This document shows, one piece after another, positions 8,120-16,942 of a stretch of 64,000 nucleotides of DNA. The notes below the pieces were generated by a model. That model made no database searches and was not told the DNA's origin. It saw nothing but the letters and a program-made list of their open reading frames with translations. Numbering within the stretch: the first letter of the stretch is position 1; the number at the start of each line of letters is the position of its first letter. The stretch comes from Streptomyces sp. CBMA152. Lineage in GTDB: Bacteria > Actinomycetota > Actinomycetes > Streptomycetales > Streptomycetaceae. Location of the stretch: assembly GCF_014596475.1 (NCBI RefSeq), contig NZ_MECJ01000029.1, positions 62,001-126,000 on the forward strand. The letters are read 5' to 3'. Both the position numbers and the translations under genes were made by a program.

Positions 8120-9238
8120 ATGAGCCTGACCCTGAGGACCATCAGCCGTGAGCAGCATCTGGCTTACATCCAGAGCCTGCCCGCGGCTAGCCACTGCCAG
8201 GTCCCGGCGTGGGCCGATGTGAAGACGGAGTGGCGCTCGGAGAACCTGGGTTGGTTCGATGCGAACGGCCAGATGGTCGGCGCCGGGCTGGTGCTCTACC
8301 GGCAGCTCCCGAAGATCAAGCGGTACCTCGCGTACCTGCCCGAGGGCCCGGTCATCAACTGGTACGCCCCCAACCTCGACGACTGGCTCCAGCCGATGCT
8401 GGCGCACCTGAAGCACCAGGGCGCCTTCTCGGTGAAGATGGGCCCGCCGGTCGTCATCCGCCGCTGGGACTCGACCGCCATCAAGTCGGGCATCCAGGAC
8501 CCGGACGTCAAGCGCCTGCGGGACGTCGAGGCCAGCCACATCGAGCCGCGCGCCTTCGAAGTGGCCGACCGGCTGCGGAAGATGGGCTGGCAGCAGGGCG
8601 AGGACGGCGGCGCCGGCTTCGGCGACGTGCAGCCGCGCTACGTCTTCCAGGTGCCGCTCGCCAACCGCTCGCTCGACGACGTCCTCAAGGGCTTCAACCA
8701 GCTGTGGCGCCGCAACATCAAGAAGGCCGAGAAGGCCGGCGTCGAGGTCGTCCAGGGCGGCTACCACGACCTTGAGGAGTGGCAGCGGCTGTACGAGATC
8801 ACCGCCGTGCGCGACCACTTCCGGCCGCGCCCGCTCTCGTACTTCCAGCGCATGTGGACGGTCCTCAACAACGAGGACCCCAACCGTATGCGGCTCTACT
8901 TCGCGCGGCACAACGGTGTGAACCTGTCGGCGGCGACGATGCTCGTCGTCGGTGGGCACGTCTGGTACTCCTACGGCGCCTCCGACAACATCGGCCGTGA
9001 GGTCCGGCCCTCGAACGCGATGCAGTGGCGGATGCTGCGCGACGCGTACGCCATGGGCGCGACCGTCTACGACCTGCGCGGCATCTCCGACTCGCTGGAT
9101 GAGACCGACCACCTCTTCGGCCTCATCCAGTTCAAGGTGGGCACCGGCGGCGAGGCCGCCGAGTACCTCGGCGAGTGGGACTTCCCGCTCAACAAGCTGC
9201 TGCACAAGGCTCTCGACATCTACATGTCGCGTCGCTGA
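8120..9238 (+). CDS. femX: FemX-type peptidoglycan bridge aminoacyltransferase
   Basis: 372 residues of the FemABX (GNAT-like) family. Typical features are the N-terminal SHCQVPAWADVKTEWRSENL, the NQLWRRNIKKAEKAGVEV segment and the C-terminal YDLRGISDSLDETDHLFGLI. It would use aminoacyl-tRNA to add the first bridge residue (glycine in Streptomyces) to LL-diaminopimelate of the stem peptide. The S. coelicolor homologue in this position is known as FemX. The AGGAG-type site GAGGAG precedes the ATG. It is followed after 67 bases by an alanine-racemase-like gene, giving a cell-wall pair. Confidence 0.9.
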   Translation: MSLTLRTISREQHLAYIQSLPAASHCQVPAWADVKTEWRSENLGWFDANGQMVGAGLVLYRQLPKIKRYLAYLPEGPVINWYAPNLDDWLQPMLAHLKHQGAFSVKMGPPVVIRRWDSTAIKSGIQDPDVKRLRDVEASHIEPRAFEVADRLRKMGWQQGEDGGAGFGDVQPRYVFQVPLANRSLDDVLKGFNQLWRRNIKKAEKAGVEVVQGGYHDLEEWQRLYEITAVRDHFRPRPLSYFQRMWTVLNNEDPNRMRLYFARHNGVNLSAATMLVVGGHVWYSYGASDNIGREVRPSNAMQWRMLRDAYAMGATVYDLRGISDSLDETDHLFGLIQFKVGTGGEAAEYLGEWDFPLNKLLHKALDIYMSRR

Positions 9239-9305
9239 TGGTTGCGTAACCTCGTCTCTCGTACCTCCGCTGCACCGCGGCCACCAGAAAGGTTCCGGAT
9301 CGTCC

Positions 9306-10337
9306 ATGGCGCTCTCCCTGTACGTCGACACCGCTCGCTGGCGGGCGCACCAGAAGTCCGTGGTCGATCAGTTCCCGGGCATCGTCCCGGTCTGCAAGGG
9401 CAACGGGTACGGCTTCGGTCATGAGCGGCTGGCCGAGGAGGTGAGCCGGTTCGGCTCGGACGTCCTGGCCGTCGGTACCACGTACGAGGCGGCCCGCATC
9501 AAGGACTGGTTCGGCGGGGACCTGCTGGTGCTCACGCCGTTCCGCCGGGGCGAGGAGCCGGTGCCGCTGCCGGACCGCGTCATCCGCTCCGTGTCGTCCG
9601 TCGACGGGGTGCACGCCCTGGTCGGCGCGCGCGTGGTCATCGAGTGCATGAGCTCGATGAAGCGCCACGGCATCAAGGAGGAGGAGCTCGGCATGCTCCA
9701 CTCCGCCATCGAGGACGTGCGCCTGGAGGGCTTCGCCCTGCACCTCCCGCTCGACCGTACCGACGGCTCGGACGCGGTCGAGGAGGTCATCGCCTGGATG
9801 GACCGGCTGCGCGCGGCCCGGCTGCCGCTGCACACCATGTTCGTCAGCCATCTGCGGGCCGAGGAACAGGCGAGGCTCCAGCAGCAGTTCCCGCAGACGC
9901 GTTTCCGCGCCCGCATCGGTACGCGGCTGTGGCTGGGCGACCACAAGGCGACCGAGTACCGGGGCGCCGTCCTGGACGTCACCCGGGTCGCGAAGGGGGA
10001 TCGTTTCGGCTACCGCCAGCAGAAGGCCGCCTCCGACGGCTGGCTGGTCGTGGTCGCGGGCGGCACCTCCCACGGCGTGGGCCTGGAGGCCCCGAAGGCG
10101 GTGCACGGTGTGATGCCGCGCGCCAAGGGCGTCGCCAGGGCCGGCCTCGCGACGGTCAACCGCAATCTGTCGCCGTTCGTCTGGGACGGCAAGCAGCGCT
10201 GGTTCGCCGAGCCGCCGCACATGCAGGTGTCGATCCTGTTCGTCCCCTCCGACTCCCAGGAGCCGAGGGTGGGCGACGAGCTGGTGGCCCATCTGCGGCA
10301 CACCACCACGCAGTTCGACCGCCTGGTCGACCGCTAG
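9306..10337 (+). CDS. Alanine racemase-like PLP (fold-type III) protein
   Basis: 343 residues. The N-terminal alpha/beta-barrel has VCKGNGYGFGHERLA, the counterpart of the alanine racemase PLP-lysine motif VKANAYGHG, and a C-terminal beta domain with RFGYRQ. Overall similarity to housekeeping Alr is low, so racemisation of alanine is not assured; it could act on another amino acid or be regulatory. Genomes of this group carry a canonical alr elsewhere. Its place after femX suggests cell-wall metabolism. Confidence 0.75.
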   Translation: MALSLYVDTARWRAHQKSVVDQFPGIVPVCKGNGYGFGHERLAEEVSRFGSDVLAVGTTYEAARIKDWFGGDLLVLTPFRRGEEPVPLPDRVIRSVSSVDGVHALVGARVVIECMSSMKRHGIKEEELGMLHSAIEDVRLEGFALHLPLDRTDGSDAVEEVIAWMDRLRAARLPLHTMFVSHLRAEEQARLQQQFPQTRFRARIGTRLWLGDHKATEYRGAVLDVTRVAKGDRFGYRQQKAASDGWLVVVAGGTSHGVGLEAPKAVHGVMPRAKGVARAGLATVNRNLSPFVWDGKQRWFAEPPHMQVSILFVPSDSQEPRVGDELVAHLRHTTTQFDRLVDR

Positions 10338-10346
10338 CCGACGCGA

Positions 10347-10377
10347 AGGGGCCCCTGCCGATGGCAGGGGCCCCTTT
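10347..10377. terminator. Hairpin terminator between convergent genes
   Basis: A 14-bp perfect stem with a 3-base loop (10347-10360 / 10364-10377) followed by TTGTCG. It is usable from both sides. Confidence 0.85.
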
Positions 10378-10386
10378 GTCGTTCCG

Positions 10387-11898
10387 CTACACGCCCGGCT
10401 GGCGCATGCCCCACTCCACCCGGGGGCCCTCGGTCAACTGGGCCGCGTGCCGGGGCGGATGCGCCGCCTGTCCCAGGACGAAGACGTCCGGGGCGCCGTC
10501 GAGCACCCCGCCGGACGGATCGTCCGCGCCGTCGCGCCGTACGACGTCCCGCTCCGGCATCAGGATGTCCCGCACGATCACCGCGCACAGATACAGCGTC
10601 GCCAGCAGATGGGCGGCGATGGCCAGTTGATAGCCCTCGGGCGGCAGCCCCTGGTGCTTCTCGCCGCTCATCGTGTACGCCAGGTACATCCAGATCCCGA
10701 GGAAGTAGACCACCTCACCGGCCTGCCAGATCAGGAAGTCCCGCCAGCGCGGCCGGGCCAGCGCGGCGAGCGGGATCAGCCACAGCACGTACTGCGGCGA
10801 GTAGACCTTGTTGGTCAGGATGAACGCGGCGACGACCAGGAAGGCGAGCTGCGCGAACCGCGGCCGCCGCGGCGCGGTGAGGGTGAGCGCGGCGATCCCC
10901 GCGCACAGCACGAGCATCAGCAGCGTCGCCAGGTTGTTCACCATGTCGACGTCCAGGGACTTGCCCGTACGCTGCGAGATGATCAGCCAGAAGGAGCCGA
11001 AGTCGACGGACCGCTCCTGGCTGAAGGTGTAGAACTTCTTCCACCCCTCGGGCGCGAGCAGCATCACCGGCAGGTTCACCACCAGCCAGGCCCCCGCCGC
11101 GCCGAGCACGGACGCCCCGTACTCCCGCCACTTCCCGGCCCGCCAGCACAGGAACAGCAGCGGCCCGAGCAGCAGGAAGGGATAGAGCTTGGCGGCGGTC
11201 GCCAGCCCGATGAGGATGCCGAAGGCGAGCGAGCGGCCGCGCGACCACATCAGCATCGCGGCGGCCGTCAGGGCGACGGCGAAGAGGTCCCAGTTGATCG
11301 TCGCGGTGAGCGCGAACGCGGGCGCCAGGGCGACCAGCAGGGCGTCCCAGGGGCGGCGGCGGTGGGTGCGCGCGACACAGACGGCGATGACGGCCGTGCA
11401 GGCCATCAGCATCCCCGCGTTGACCATCCAGTACATCTGCTCGCGGTGCTGCATCGACCCGCCGACGGGCCCGGTGATCCAGGCCGCCACCTCCATGAAC
11501 AGCCCCGTCAGAACGGGGTATTCGAGGTAGTCCATGTCGCCGTTGAGACGGTCGAAGTACGGGACGAGATTGTCGGCGAAGCCCCGCCCGACGTACAGGT
11601 GCGGGATGTCGGAGTAGCAGGCGTGGGTGTACTGGGAGTTCGCCCCCCGGAACCAGGCCCAGTCGTAGCACGGCGCCTTCTGCGCCATCCCGAGGGCGAA
11701 CATGCCGATCGCGACGAGGGCAATCACCCGGACCGGCGTGAGCCAGTGGCTCGCCCCCCAGGCCCAGCGGCCCACCGGACCACCCAGCACCTCACTGCCC
11801 GCCGCGGCGACCTCGTCCTGCTCCGTGGGCCGTACGACGGGTTCGGCGGGCTCGTCCCGCCGGTCCTCGTCCACGCGGGCACTGGTCTCGCTCGTCAT
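10387..11898 (-). CDS. GT87/DUF2029-type membrane glycosyltransferase
   Basis: About 503 residues with a charged N-terminus and at least nine hydrophobic segments. It matches the polyprenol-phosphate-mannose-dependent mannosyltransferase-like family (GT-C fold): an acidic extracytoplasmic loop with the segment NGDMDYLEYPVLTGLF contains the expected conserved acidic residues. It probably transfers a lipid-linked sugar to an envelope glycan, as alpha-mannosyltransferases do in mycobacteria; the acceptor is unknown. The start is uncertain: ATG 11898 has AGGA 9 bases upstream. Confidence 0.8.
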   Translation of the reverse strand: MTSETSARVDEDRRDEPAEPVVRPTEQDEVAAAGSEVLGGPVGRWAWGASHWLTPVRVIALVAIGMFALGMAQKAPCYDWAWFRGANSQYTHACYSDIPHLYVGRGFADNLVPYFDRLNGDMDYLEYPVLTGLFMEVAAWITGPVGGSMQHREQMYWMVNAGMLMACTAVIAVCVARTHRRRPWDALLVALAPAFALTATINWDLFAVALTAAAMLMWSRGRSLAFGILIGLATAAKLYPFLLLGPLLFLCWRAGKWREYGASVLGAAGAWLVVNLPVMLLAPEGWKKFYTFSQERSVDFGSFWLIISQRTGKSLDVDMVNNLATLLMLVLCAGIAALTLTAPRRPRFAQLAFLVVAAFILTNKVYSPQYVLWLIPLAALARPRWRDFLIWQAGEVVYFLGIWMYLAYTMSGEKHQGLPPEGYQLAIAAHLLATLYLCAVIVRDILMPERDVVRRDGADDPSGGVLDGAPDVFVLGQAAHPPRHAAQLTEGPRVEWGMRQPGV

Positions 11899-11944
11899 GC
11901 CGCACATCCTGCCGTACACCTCTGGGGAAAAGCCGAGGGGCGCT

Positions 11945-11958
11945 GTTTCACGTGAAAC
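11945..11958. promoter_or_regulatory. parS site
   Basis: Perfect GTTTCACGTGAAAC. The flanks AGGGGCG and CGCCCCT extend the symmetry to about 32 bases with one mismatched pair. It lies 37 bases downstream of the penicillin-binding protein stop on the minus strand, where it could also fold as its terminator. Confidence 0.93.
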
Positions 11959-11994
11959 ATCGCCCCTGACTTTCCACCGTGTGCGCCGGACCGG

Positions 11995-14670
11995 CTAGCC
12001 GCCGCCCGGCCCTCCGAAGATGTTTCCTTGAGGGCCGTTACCCGGTTTCCCGGAGGTGGTGGGTGACGGGCTGCCGGTGGGACCGCCGACGTTCCCGGTC
12101 GTGGTGCCCTGGTCGGCTCCGGCGTTGGTGCCGCCGGGGCCGCCGCTGCAGTTCCAGTCCCACTTGCCGCAGGACTTGCTGGGCTTCGGGGACTTCGACG
12201 GGGTGATCGACGGAGTGGGCGACGGGCTGTCGGACGGCTGCGGGGAGGACGAGGGCGAGGGGGCCACGCTCGGGCTCGGCGACATGCCGCCGCCGTACAC
12301 CTTCTCGCCGATCGCCTCGGGCGTCGGGAAGTCGACGGCCGGGACGCCGTTCAGCGCCTGCTCCATGTAGTCGTGCCAGATGGTGGCCGGGAACGACGCA
12401 CCGTGGATCTTCTCCTGGCCGCCGGTCCCGAACATCTCCAAGAACTTGCGGTCCTTCTTGGTCTCGTCGTCATCGAGCCGGTACATGCTGACGGCGGTCG
12501 ACAGCTGCGGTGTGTAGCCGACGAACCAGGCCGACTTGTTGCCGTCGGTCGTACCCGTCTTGCCCGCCACATCGCGGCCGCTGAGCTTGGCGTTGGTGCC
12601 GGTGCCCTTCTCGACCACGTTCTTCAGGACGTCGGTGACGTTGTCCGCGATCGCGGCGGAGAAGGCGCGGGTCGCCTTGTCGTCGTGCTGGTAGACGACC
12701 CGGCCCTGCTTGTTGACCTTGTCGACCGAGTACGGGTCGCGGTGCATCCCGCTGGTGGCAAAGGTGGCGTACGCGCCGGCCATCCGGATCGCGCTGGGGG
12801 AGGAGGTACCGATGGAGAAAGAGGGCACGCTGGAGGAGGCCAGGCTTTCCTTGCGCAGGCCAGCCGCCAGGGCGACGTCCCTCACCTTGTCGGTGCCGAC
12901 ATCCATGCCGAGCTGGACATAGGGCGTGTTCGCGGACTCCTGCATCGCGTACCGCAGGTCTATGCCGTAGCTGGGCGGGTTGTAGGACTCACCGCCGTCG
13001 TTGGTCTGCAGCCACTGCCCGCCGTCCTTGTCGGTCCACACGGTCCCGTCGTAGTTCTTGATCTTCAGCTTGTTCATACCGCTGTAGATGCTCTTCGGCG
13101 AGACCGGCGTCCGCTCCGAGTCGCCCTGGTCGGCGGGCCCCTTCGGGTCGCGCTTGCCGTACTCCATGGCGGCGGCCAGCACGAAGGGCTTGAAGGTCGA
13201 GCCGACCTGCGCACCCGTCTGGTCGGCGTTGTTGGTGAAGTGCTTGGTGGCGTCCTCGCCGCCGTACAGCGCCTTGATGGCGCCGCTCTTGGTGTCCACC
13301 GACGCGGCGCCGAACTGTACGAAGGTGTCGTACTTGGGCCGCTTCTTCGGGTCGATGTTCTCCTTGCGGACCTTCTTCACCACGTCTTCGAGCTCCTGGA
13401 CCTTCTTCTTGTCGAAGGTCGTGTGGATCTCGTAGCCGCCCTGGTCCAGGTCGGCGGCGGTGATGCCCTGGGTGTTGTTGTTCACGAAGTACGCCTTGGC
13501 CAGGCTGACCAGATAGCCGATCTGGCCGCTGAGCTGCGCGTTCTTCTTGGGCTTGTCCGGCATCGGGAACTGCTTGTACTTCGCGCGGTCCGCCGCGGAG
13601 AGATGCTTGTCCTTGACTTCCTCGTCGAGGATCCAGGCCCAGCGGTTCATGGCGTTCTTGGTGTTCTGCTCGGGCGTCGCGGCCGGGTCGATCTCGGTGG
13701 CGCCGGCCGGGTCGAAGTACGTCGCGCCCTTGAGCAGCGAGGCCAGGAAGGCGCACTGACTGGGATCGAGGTCCTGGGCGTCCTTGCTGTAGTACGTGCG
13801 GGCGGCGGCCTGCAGACCGTAGGCGCCGCGCCCGTAGTAGGCGGTGTTCAGATAGCCCGCCATGATCTCGCTCTTCTTCTTGGTCGCACCGACCTTGATC
13901 GAGATGAAGAGCTCTTTGAACTTACGGGTCAGCGTCTGCGACTGGTCGTCGAGCCGGGCGTTCTTCACATACTGCTGGGTGATCGTGGAGCCACCCTGCG
14001 TGTGCCCGCCCTTGGCCATGTTCAGCAGGGCGCGCGCGATGCCCTGGGGGTCCACGCCGGAGTCGGTCTCGAAGGTCTTGTTCTCCGCCGAGATCACTGC
14101 GTAGCGCATGGCCGCGGGGATCTTCTCGTACGGAATGATCTGACGGTTGACCTCACCGCCGGTGGCGACCATCTGGGAGCCGTCGGCCCAGAAGTAGACG
14201 TTGTTCTGGGCCTGGGCGGCCTGGGCCACGTTGGGGACGCTCACCATCCAGTACGCGACGCCGATCACCACCAGCAGCGTGCCGAGGAAGCCCACGCACA
14301 GCCCGCTCACAAGTTTCCAGGACGGCATCCAGCGCCGCCACCCGCGCTTGTTGAAGCGCGGGTAGTCGATGAAGCGCTTCTTCCCGGGTCGCCGGTTGCC
14401 GGGACCCGCACCGCCGCGCCGACCGCCGGGGGCCGCCGGACCACCGCCACCGGGCTCGGCTCCGCGTCTGCGACCGCCCCGCTGGGCGGCTCGTCGCGCC
14501 TCGGCGCGCCCACCGGCCGGGCGCTGCTCCCCGTAGGGAGCGGAGGGCGACCCGGTGACGGCGTCCCGGGCGGGGGCCGCGCGGCGGCCGGACGGCTGCT
14601 GCGCGGCTCGCCGGGCCGCGGCCCGGCCGCCGCCTTGCGACTCCGGCGGTTTGCGACGGTGCTCGCTCAT
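11995..14670 (-). CDS. Bifunctional class A penicillin-binding protein
   Basis: 891 residues. A basic Arg/Gly/Ala-rich cytoplasmic tail is followed by a membrane anchor near 120-143. The GT51 glycosyltransferase domain has the catalytic glutamate in SAENKTFETDSGVD near 193 and GGSTITQQYVKN. The transpeptidase has GSTFKPF near 492 (serine nucleophile), SAN and KTGTT near 704. A Ser/Pro-rich secreted tail ends the protein. It polymerises and cross-links peptidoglycan. The GAGGAG site 10 bases before ATG 14670 decides the start. Confidence 0.95.
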   Translation of the reverse strand: MSEHRRKPPESQGGGRAAARRAAQQPSGRRAAPARDAVTGSPSAPYGEQRPAGGRAEARRAAQRGGRRRGAEPGGGGPAAPGGRRGGAGPGNRRPGKKRFIDYPRFNKRGWRRWMPSWKLVSGLCVGFLGTLLVVIGVAYWMVSVPNVAQAAQAQNNVYFWADGSQMVATGGEVNRQIIPYEKIPAAMRYAVISAENKTFETDSGVDPQGIARALLNMAKGGHTQGGSTITQQYVKNARLDDQSQTLTRKFKELFISIKVGATKKKSEIMAGYLNTAYYGRGAYGLQAAARTYYSKDAQDLDPSQCAFLASLLKGATYFDPAGATEIDPAATPEQNTKNAMNRWAWILDEEVKDKHLSAADRAKYKQFPMPDKPKKNAQLSGQIGYLVSLAKAYFVNNNTQGITAADLDQGGYEIHTTFDKKKVQELEDVVKKVRKENIDPKKRPKYDTFVQFGAASVDTKSGAIKALYGGEDATKHFTNNADQTGAQVGSTFKPFVLAAAMEYGKRDPKGPADQGDSERTPVSPKSIYSGMNKLKIKNYDGTVWTDKDGGQWLQTNDGGESYNPPSYGIDLRYAMQESANTPYVQLGMDVGTDKVRDVALAAGLRKESLASSSVPSFSIGTSSPSAIRMAGAYATFATSGMHRDPYSVDKVNKQGRVVYQHDDKATRAFSAAIADNVTDVLKNVVEKGTGTNAKLSGRDVAGKTGTTDGNKSAWFVGYTPQLSTAVSMYRLDDDETKKDRKFLEMFGTGGQEKIHGASFPATIWHDYMEQALNGVPAVDFPTPEAIGEKVYGGGMSPSPSVAPSPSSSPQPSDSPSPTPSITPSKSPKPSKSCGKWDWNCSGGPGGTNAGADQGTTTGNVGGPTGSPSPTTSGKPGNGPQGNIFGGPGGG

Positions 14671-14952
14671 CGAACGACTACTCCTCGGGCAGGCGAGAGC
14701 GCCTGAAAACGACTGGTGAGTTCCGGTCCCCCCGATACACGGACCAGCGCTGCGAGGAGCGCGTCCGCTGTGCACCCGGTATGCCGATGGCGCTGTACGC
14801 GCCGACGCCCCCTGACGTCATTCGGCCACCGGTGGTCTGCATGCCGCACAGACTACGCACGGTCAAAACCCGCCTAGGGCCGAAGTTCACCCCAAATCAG
14901 GCAACTTGCTTCCCATGAATTGACGATGTGACGCCGTTCACCATGGCCCCTC

Positions 14953-15005
14953 TTGTCGCAGAGGCGCCACCGTTCTATCGTCAGGATGTATCGAGTCGAT
15001 ACATC
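14953..15005 (+). promoter_or_regulatory. Promoter and palindromic operator of the PadR-type regulator
   Basis: A -35 TTGTCG at 14953-14958 and a -10 TATCGT at 14976-14981 are separated by 17 bases. Four bases later, 14985-15005 is a perfect inverted repeat: GATGTATCGA, one central base, TCGATACATC. The palindrome would cover the transcription start, the classic place for a repressor, and most simply is the binding site of the regulator encoded 40 bases downstream. Confidence 0.7.
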
Positions 15006-15045
15006 AGCACGGCATAAAGGTCCGCGGCGACAGAGGAGGCGAAGG

Positions 15046-15729
15046 GTGAGCAGACGCTCCGGCATCCTCGAATTCGCCGTACTCGGTCTGCTTCGCGAGG
15101 CCCCGATGCACGGGTACGAGCTGCGCAAGCGGCTCAACACCTCACTGGGGATCTTCCGGGCCTTCAGTTACGGGACCCTCTACCCCTGCCTCAAGACGCT
15201 GGTCGCGAGCGGCTGGTTGATCGAGGAACCGGGCAGCGCTCCCGAGGACGCTCTGGCCGCTTCACTCGCAGGGCGCCGGGCCAAGATCGTCTACCGGTTG
15301 ACGGCCGAAGGGAAGGAGCATTTCGAAGAACTGCTCTCCCACACCGGCCCCGACACCTGGGAGGACGAGCACTTCGCCGCCCGTTTCGCCTTCTTCGGGC
15401 AGACGGAGCGCGAGGTGCGGATGCGCGTGCTGGAAGGTCGTCGCAGCCGGCTGGAGGAGCGCCTGGAGAAGATGCGCGCCTCCCTGGCCCGTACGCGCGA
15501 GCGCCTGGACGACTACACGCTTGAGCTGCAGCGCCACGGTATGGAGTCCGTGGAGCGCGAGGTGCGCTGGCTGAACGAGCTCATCGAGAGCGAGCGGGCG
15601 GGGCGGGATCAGCGATCCGGCCCGGCCACCGGCTCCGCTCAGCAGGACCACACATCAGGAGAGACGGGCGGCCTGCCCCGGCATCGGGACAGTACCCGGC
15701 CGGATCCGTCCGAGGACACCGCCAACTGA
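15046..15729 (+). CDS. inoR: PadR-family regulator upstream of inositol phosphate synthase (InoR-like)
   Basis: 227 residues. The N-terminal winged helix has the PadR signature ILEFAVLGLLREAPMHGYELRKRL and YGTLYPCLKTL. A long C-terminal coiled-coil helix (EGRRSRLEERLEKMRASLARTRERL region) is for dimerisation, followed by a disordered tail. The GTG at 15046 follows GAGGAGG at good spacing. It ends 50 bases before the inositol-1-phosphate synthase start, so the two are probably one operon. In S. coelicolor the gene in this place is reported, as I recall, to repress inositol synthesis; the symbol rests on that synteny. Confidence 0.85.
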   Translation: MSRRSGILEFAVLGLLREAPMHGYELRKRLNTSLGIFRAFSYGTLYPCLKTLVASGWLIEEPGSAPEDALAASLAGRRAKIVYRLTAEGKEHFEELLSHTGPDTWEDEHFAARFAFFGQTEREVRMRVLEGRRSRLEERLEKMRASLARTRERLDDYTLELQRHGMESVEREVRWLNELIESERAGRDQRSGPATGSAQQDHTSGETGGLPRHRDSTRPDPSEDTAN

Positions 15730-15779
15730 AGGCCCTGCGTCCGCAGGACTTCGTCGAGAACACACAGGGAGCAACCGGA

Positions 15780-16862
15780 ATGGGTTCGGTTCGCGTAGCC
15801 ATCGTCGGCGTGGGCAACTGCGCCGCCTCGCTGGTGCAGGGCGTCGAGTACTACAAGGACGCCGACCCGGCCGGCAAGGTGCCGGGTCTGATGCACGTCC
15901 AGTTCGGCGACTACCACGTCAAGGACGTGGAGTTCGTGGCCGCGTTCGACGTGGACGCCAAGAAGGTCGGCCTCGACCTCGCGGACGCCATCGGTGCGAG
16001 CGAGAACAACACCATCAAGATCGCGGACGTGCCCACCACGGGCATCACCGTCCAGCGCGGTCACACCCACGACGGTCTGGGCAAGTACTACCGCCAGACC
16101 ATCGAGGAGTCCACCGAGGCCCCGGTCGACATCGTCCAGATCCTCAAGGACAAGCAGGTCGACGTTCTGGTCTGCTACCTCCCCGTCGGTTCCGAGGTCG
16201 CCGCGAAGTTCTACGCGCAGTGCGCCATCGACGCCAAGGTCGCGTTCGTCAACGCCCTCCCGGTCTTCATCGCCGGCACCAAGGAGTGGGCGGACAAGTT
16301 CACCGAGGCCGGTGTGCCGATCGTCGGTGACGACATCAAGTCGCAGGTCGGCGCCACCATCACGCACCGCGTCATGGCGAAGCTGTTCGAGGACCGGGGT
16401 GTCATCCTGGACCGCACGATGCAGTTGAACGTCGGCGGCAACATGGACTTCAAGAACATGTTGGAGCGCGAGCGCCTGGAGTCCAAGAAGATCTCCAAGA
16501 CGCAGGCCGTCACCTCCCAGATCCGCGACCGCGAGCTGGGCGAGGACAACGTCCACATCGGCCCGTCCGACTACGTCGCGTGGCTCGACGACCGCAAGTG
16601 GGCGTACGTGCGCCTTGAGGGCCGTGCCTTCGGCGACGTTCCGCTGAACCTCGAGTACAAGCTCGAGGTGTGGGACTCCCCGAACTCCGCGGGTGTCATC
16701 ATCGACGCCGTGCGCGCCGCGAAGATCGCCAAGGACCGCGGCATCGGTGGCCCGATCCTCTCCGCGTCCTCGTACTTCATGAAGTCCCCGCCGGTCCAGT
16801 ACTTCGACGACGAGGCCCGCGAGAACGTCGAGAAGTTCATCAAGGGCGAGGTCGAGCGCTAA
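15780..16862 (+). CDS. ino1: Inositol-3-phosphate (myo-inositol-1-phosphate) synthase
   Basis: 360 residues. NAD-binding VRVAIVGVGNCAASLVQG near 5-20; catalytic-domain blocks GDDIKSQVGATITHR and MQLNVGGNMDFKNMLERERLESKK. It converts glucose 6-phosphate to inositol 1-phosphate, the first step towards phosphatidylinositol and mycothiol, the main actinobacterial thiol. The length fits the compact actinobacterial form. It is followed by a hairpin terminator and preceded by its likely repressor. Confidence 0.96.
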   Translation: MGSVRVAIVGVGNCAASLVQGVEYYKDADPAGKVPGLMHVQFGDYHVKDVEFVAAFDVDAKKVGLDLADAIGASENNTIKIADVPTTGITVQRGHTHDGLGKYYRQTIEESTEAPVDIVQILKDKQVDVLVCYLPVGSEVAAKFYAQCAIDAKVAFVNALPVFIAGTKEWADKFTEAGVPIVGDDIKSQVGATITHRVMAKLFEDRGVILDRTMQLNVGGNMDFKNMLERERLESKKISKTQAVTSQIRDRELGEDNVHIGPSDYVAWLDDRKWAYVRLEGRAFGDVPLNLEYKLEVWDSPNSAGVIIDAVRAAKIAKDRGIGGPILSASSYFMKSPPVQYFDDEARENVEKFIKGEVER

Positions 16863-16885
16863 GTCTCGGCTTCCGTCCGACTGTT

Positions 16886-16920
16886 GAGGGTCCCTGTGCC
16901 GCACCGGCGCGGGGACCCTC
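16886..16920 (+). terminator. Terminator after inositol phosphate synthase
   Basis: Arms GAGGGTCCC (16886-16894) and GGGACCCTC (16912-16920), with partial further pairing inside the loop, 24 bases after the stop. The T-tract is weak, as usual in this group. Confidence 0.75.
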
Positions 16921-16942
16921 TTCGTATGTGACGCTTGCACAC

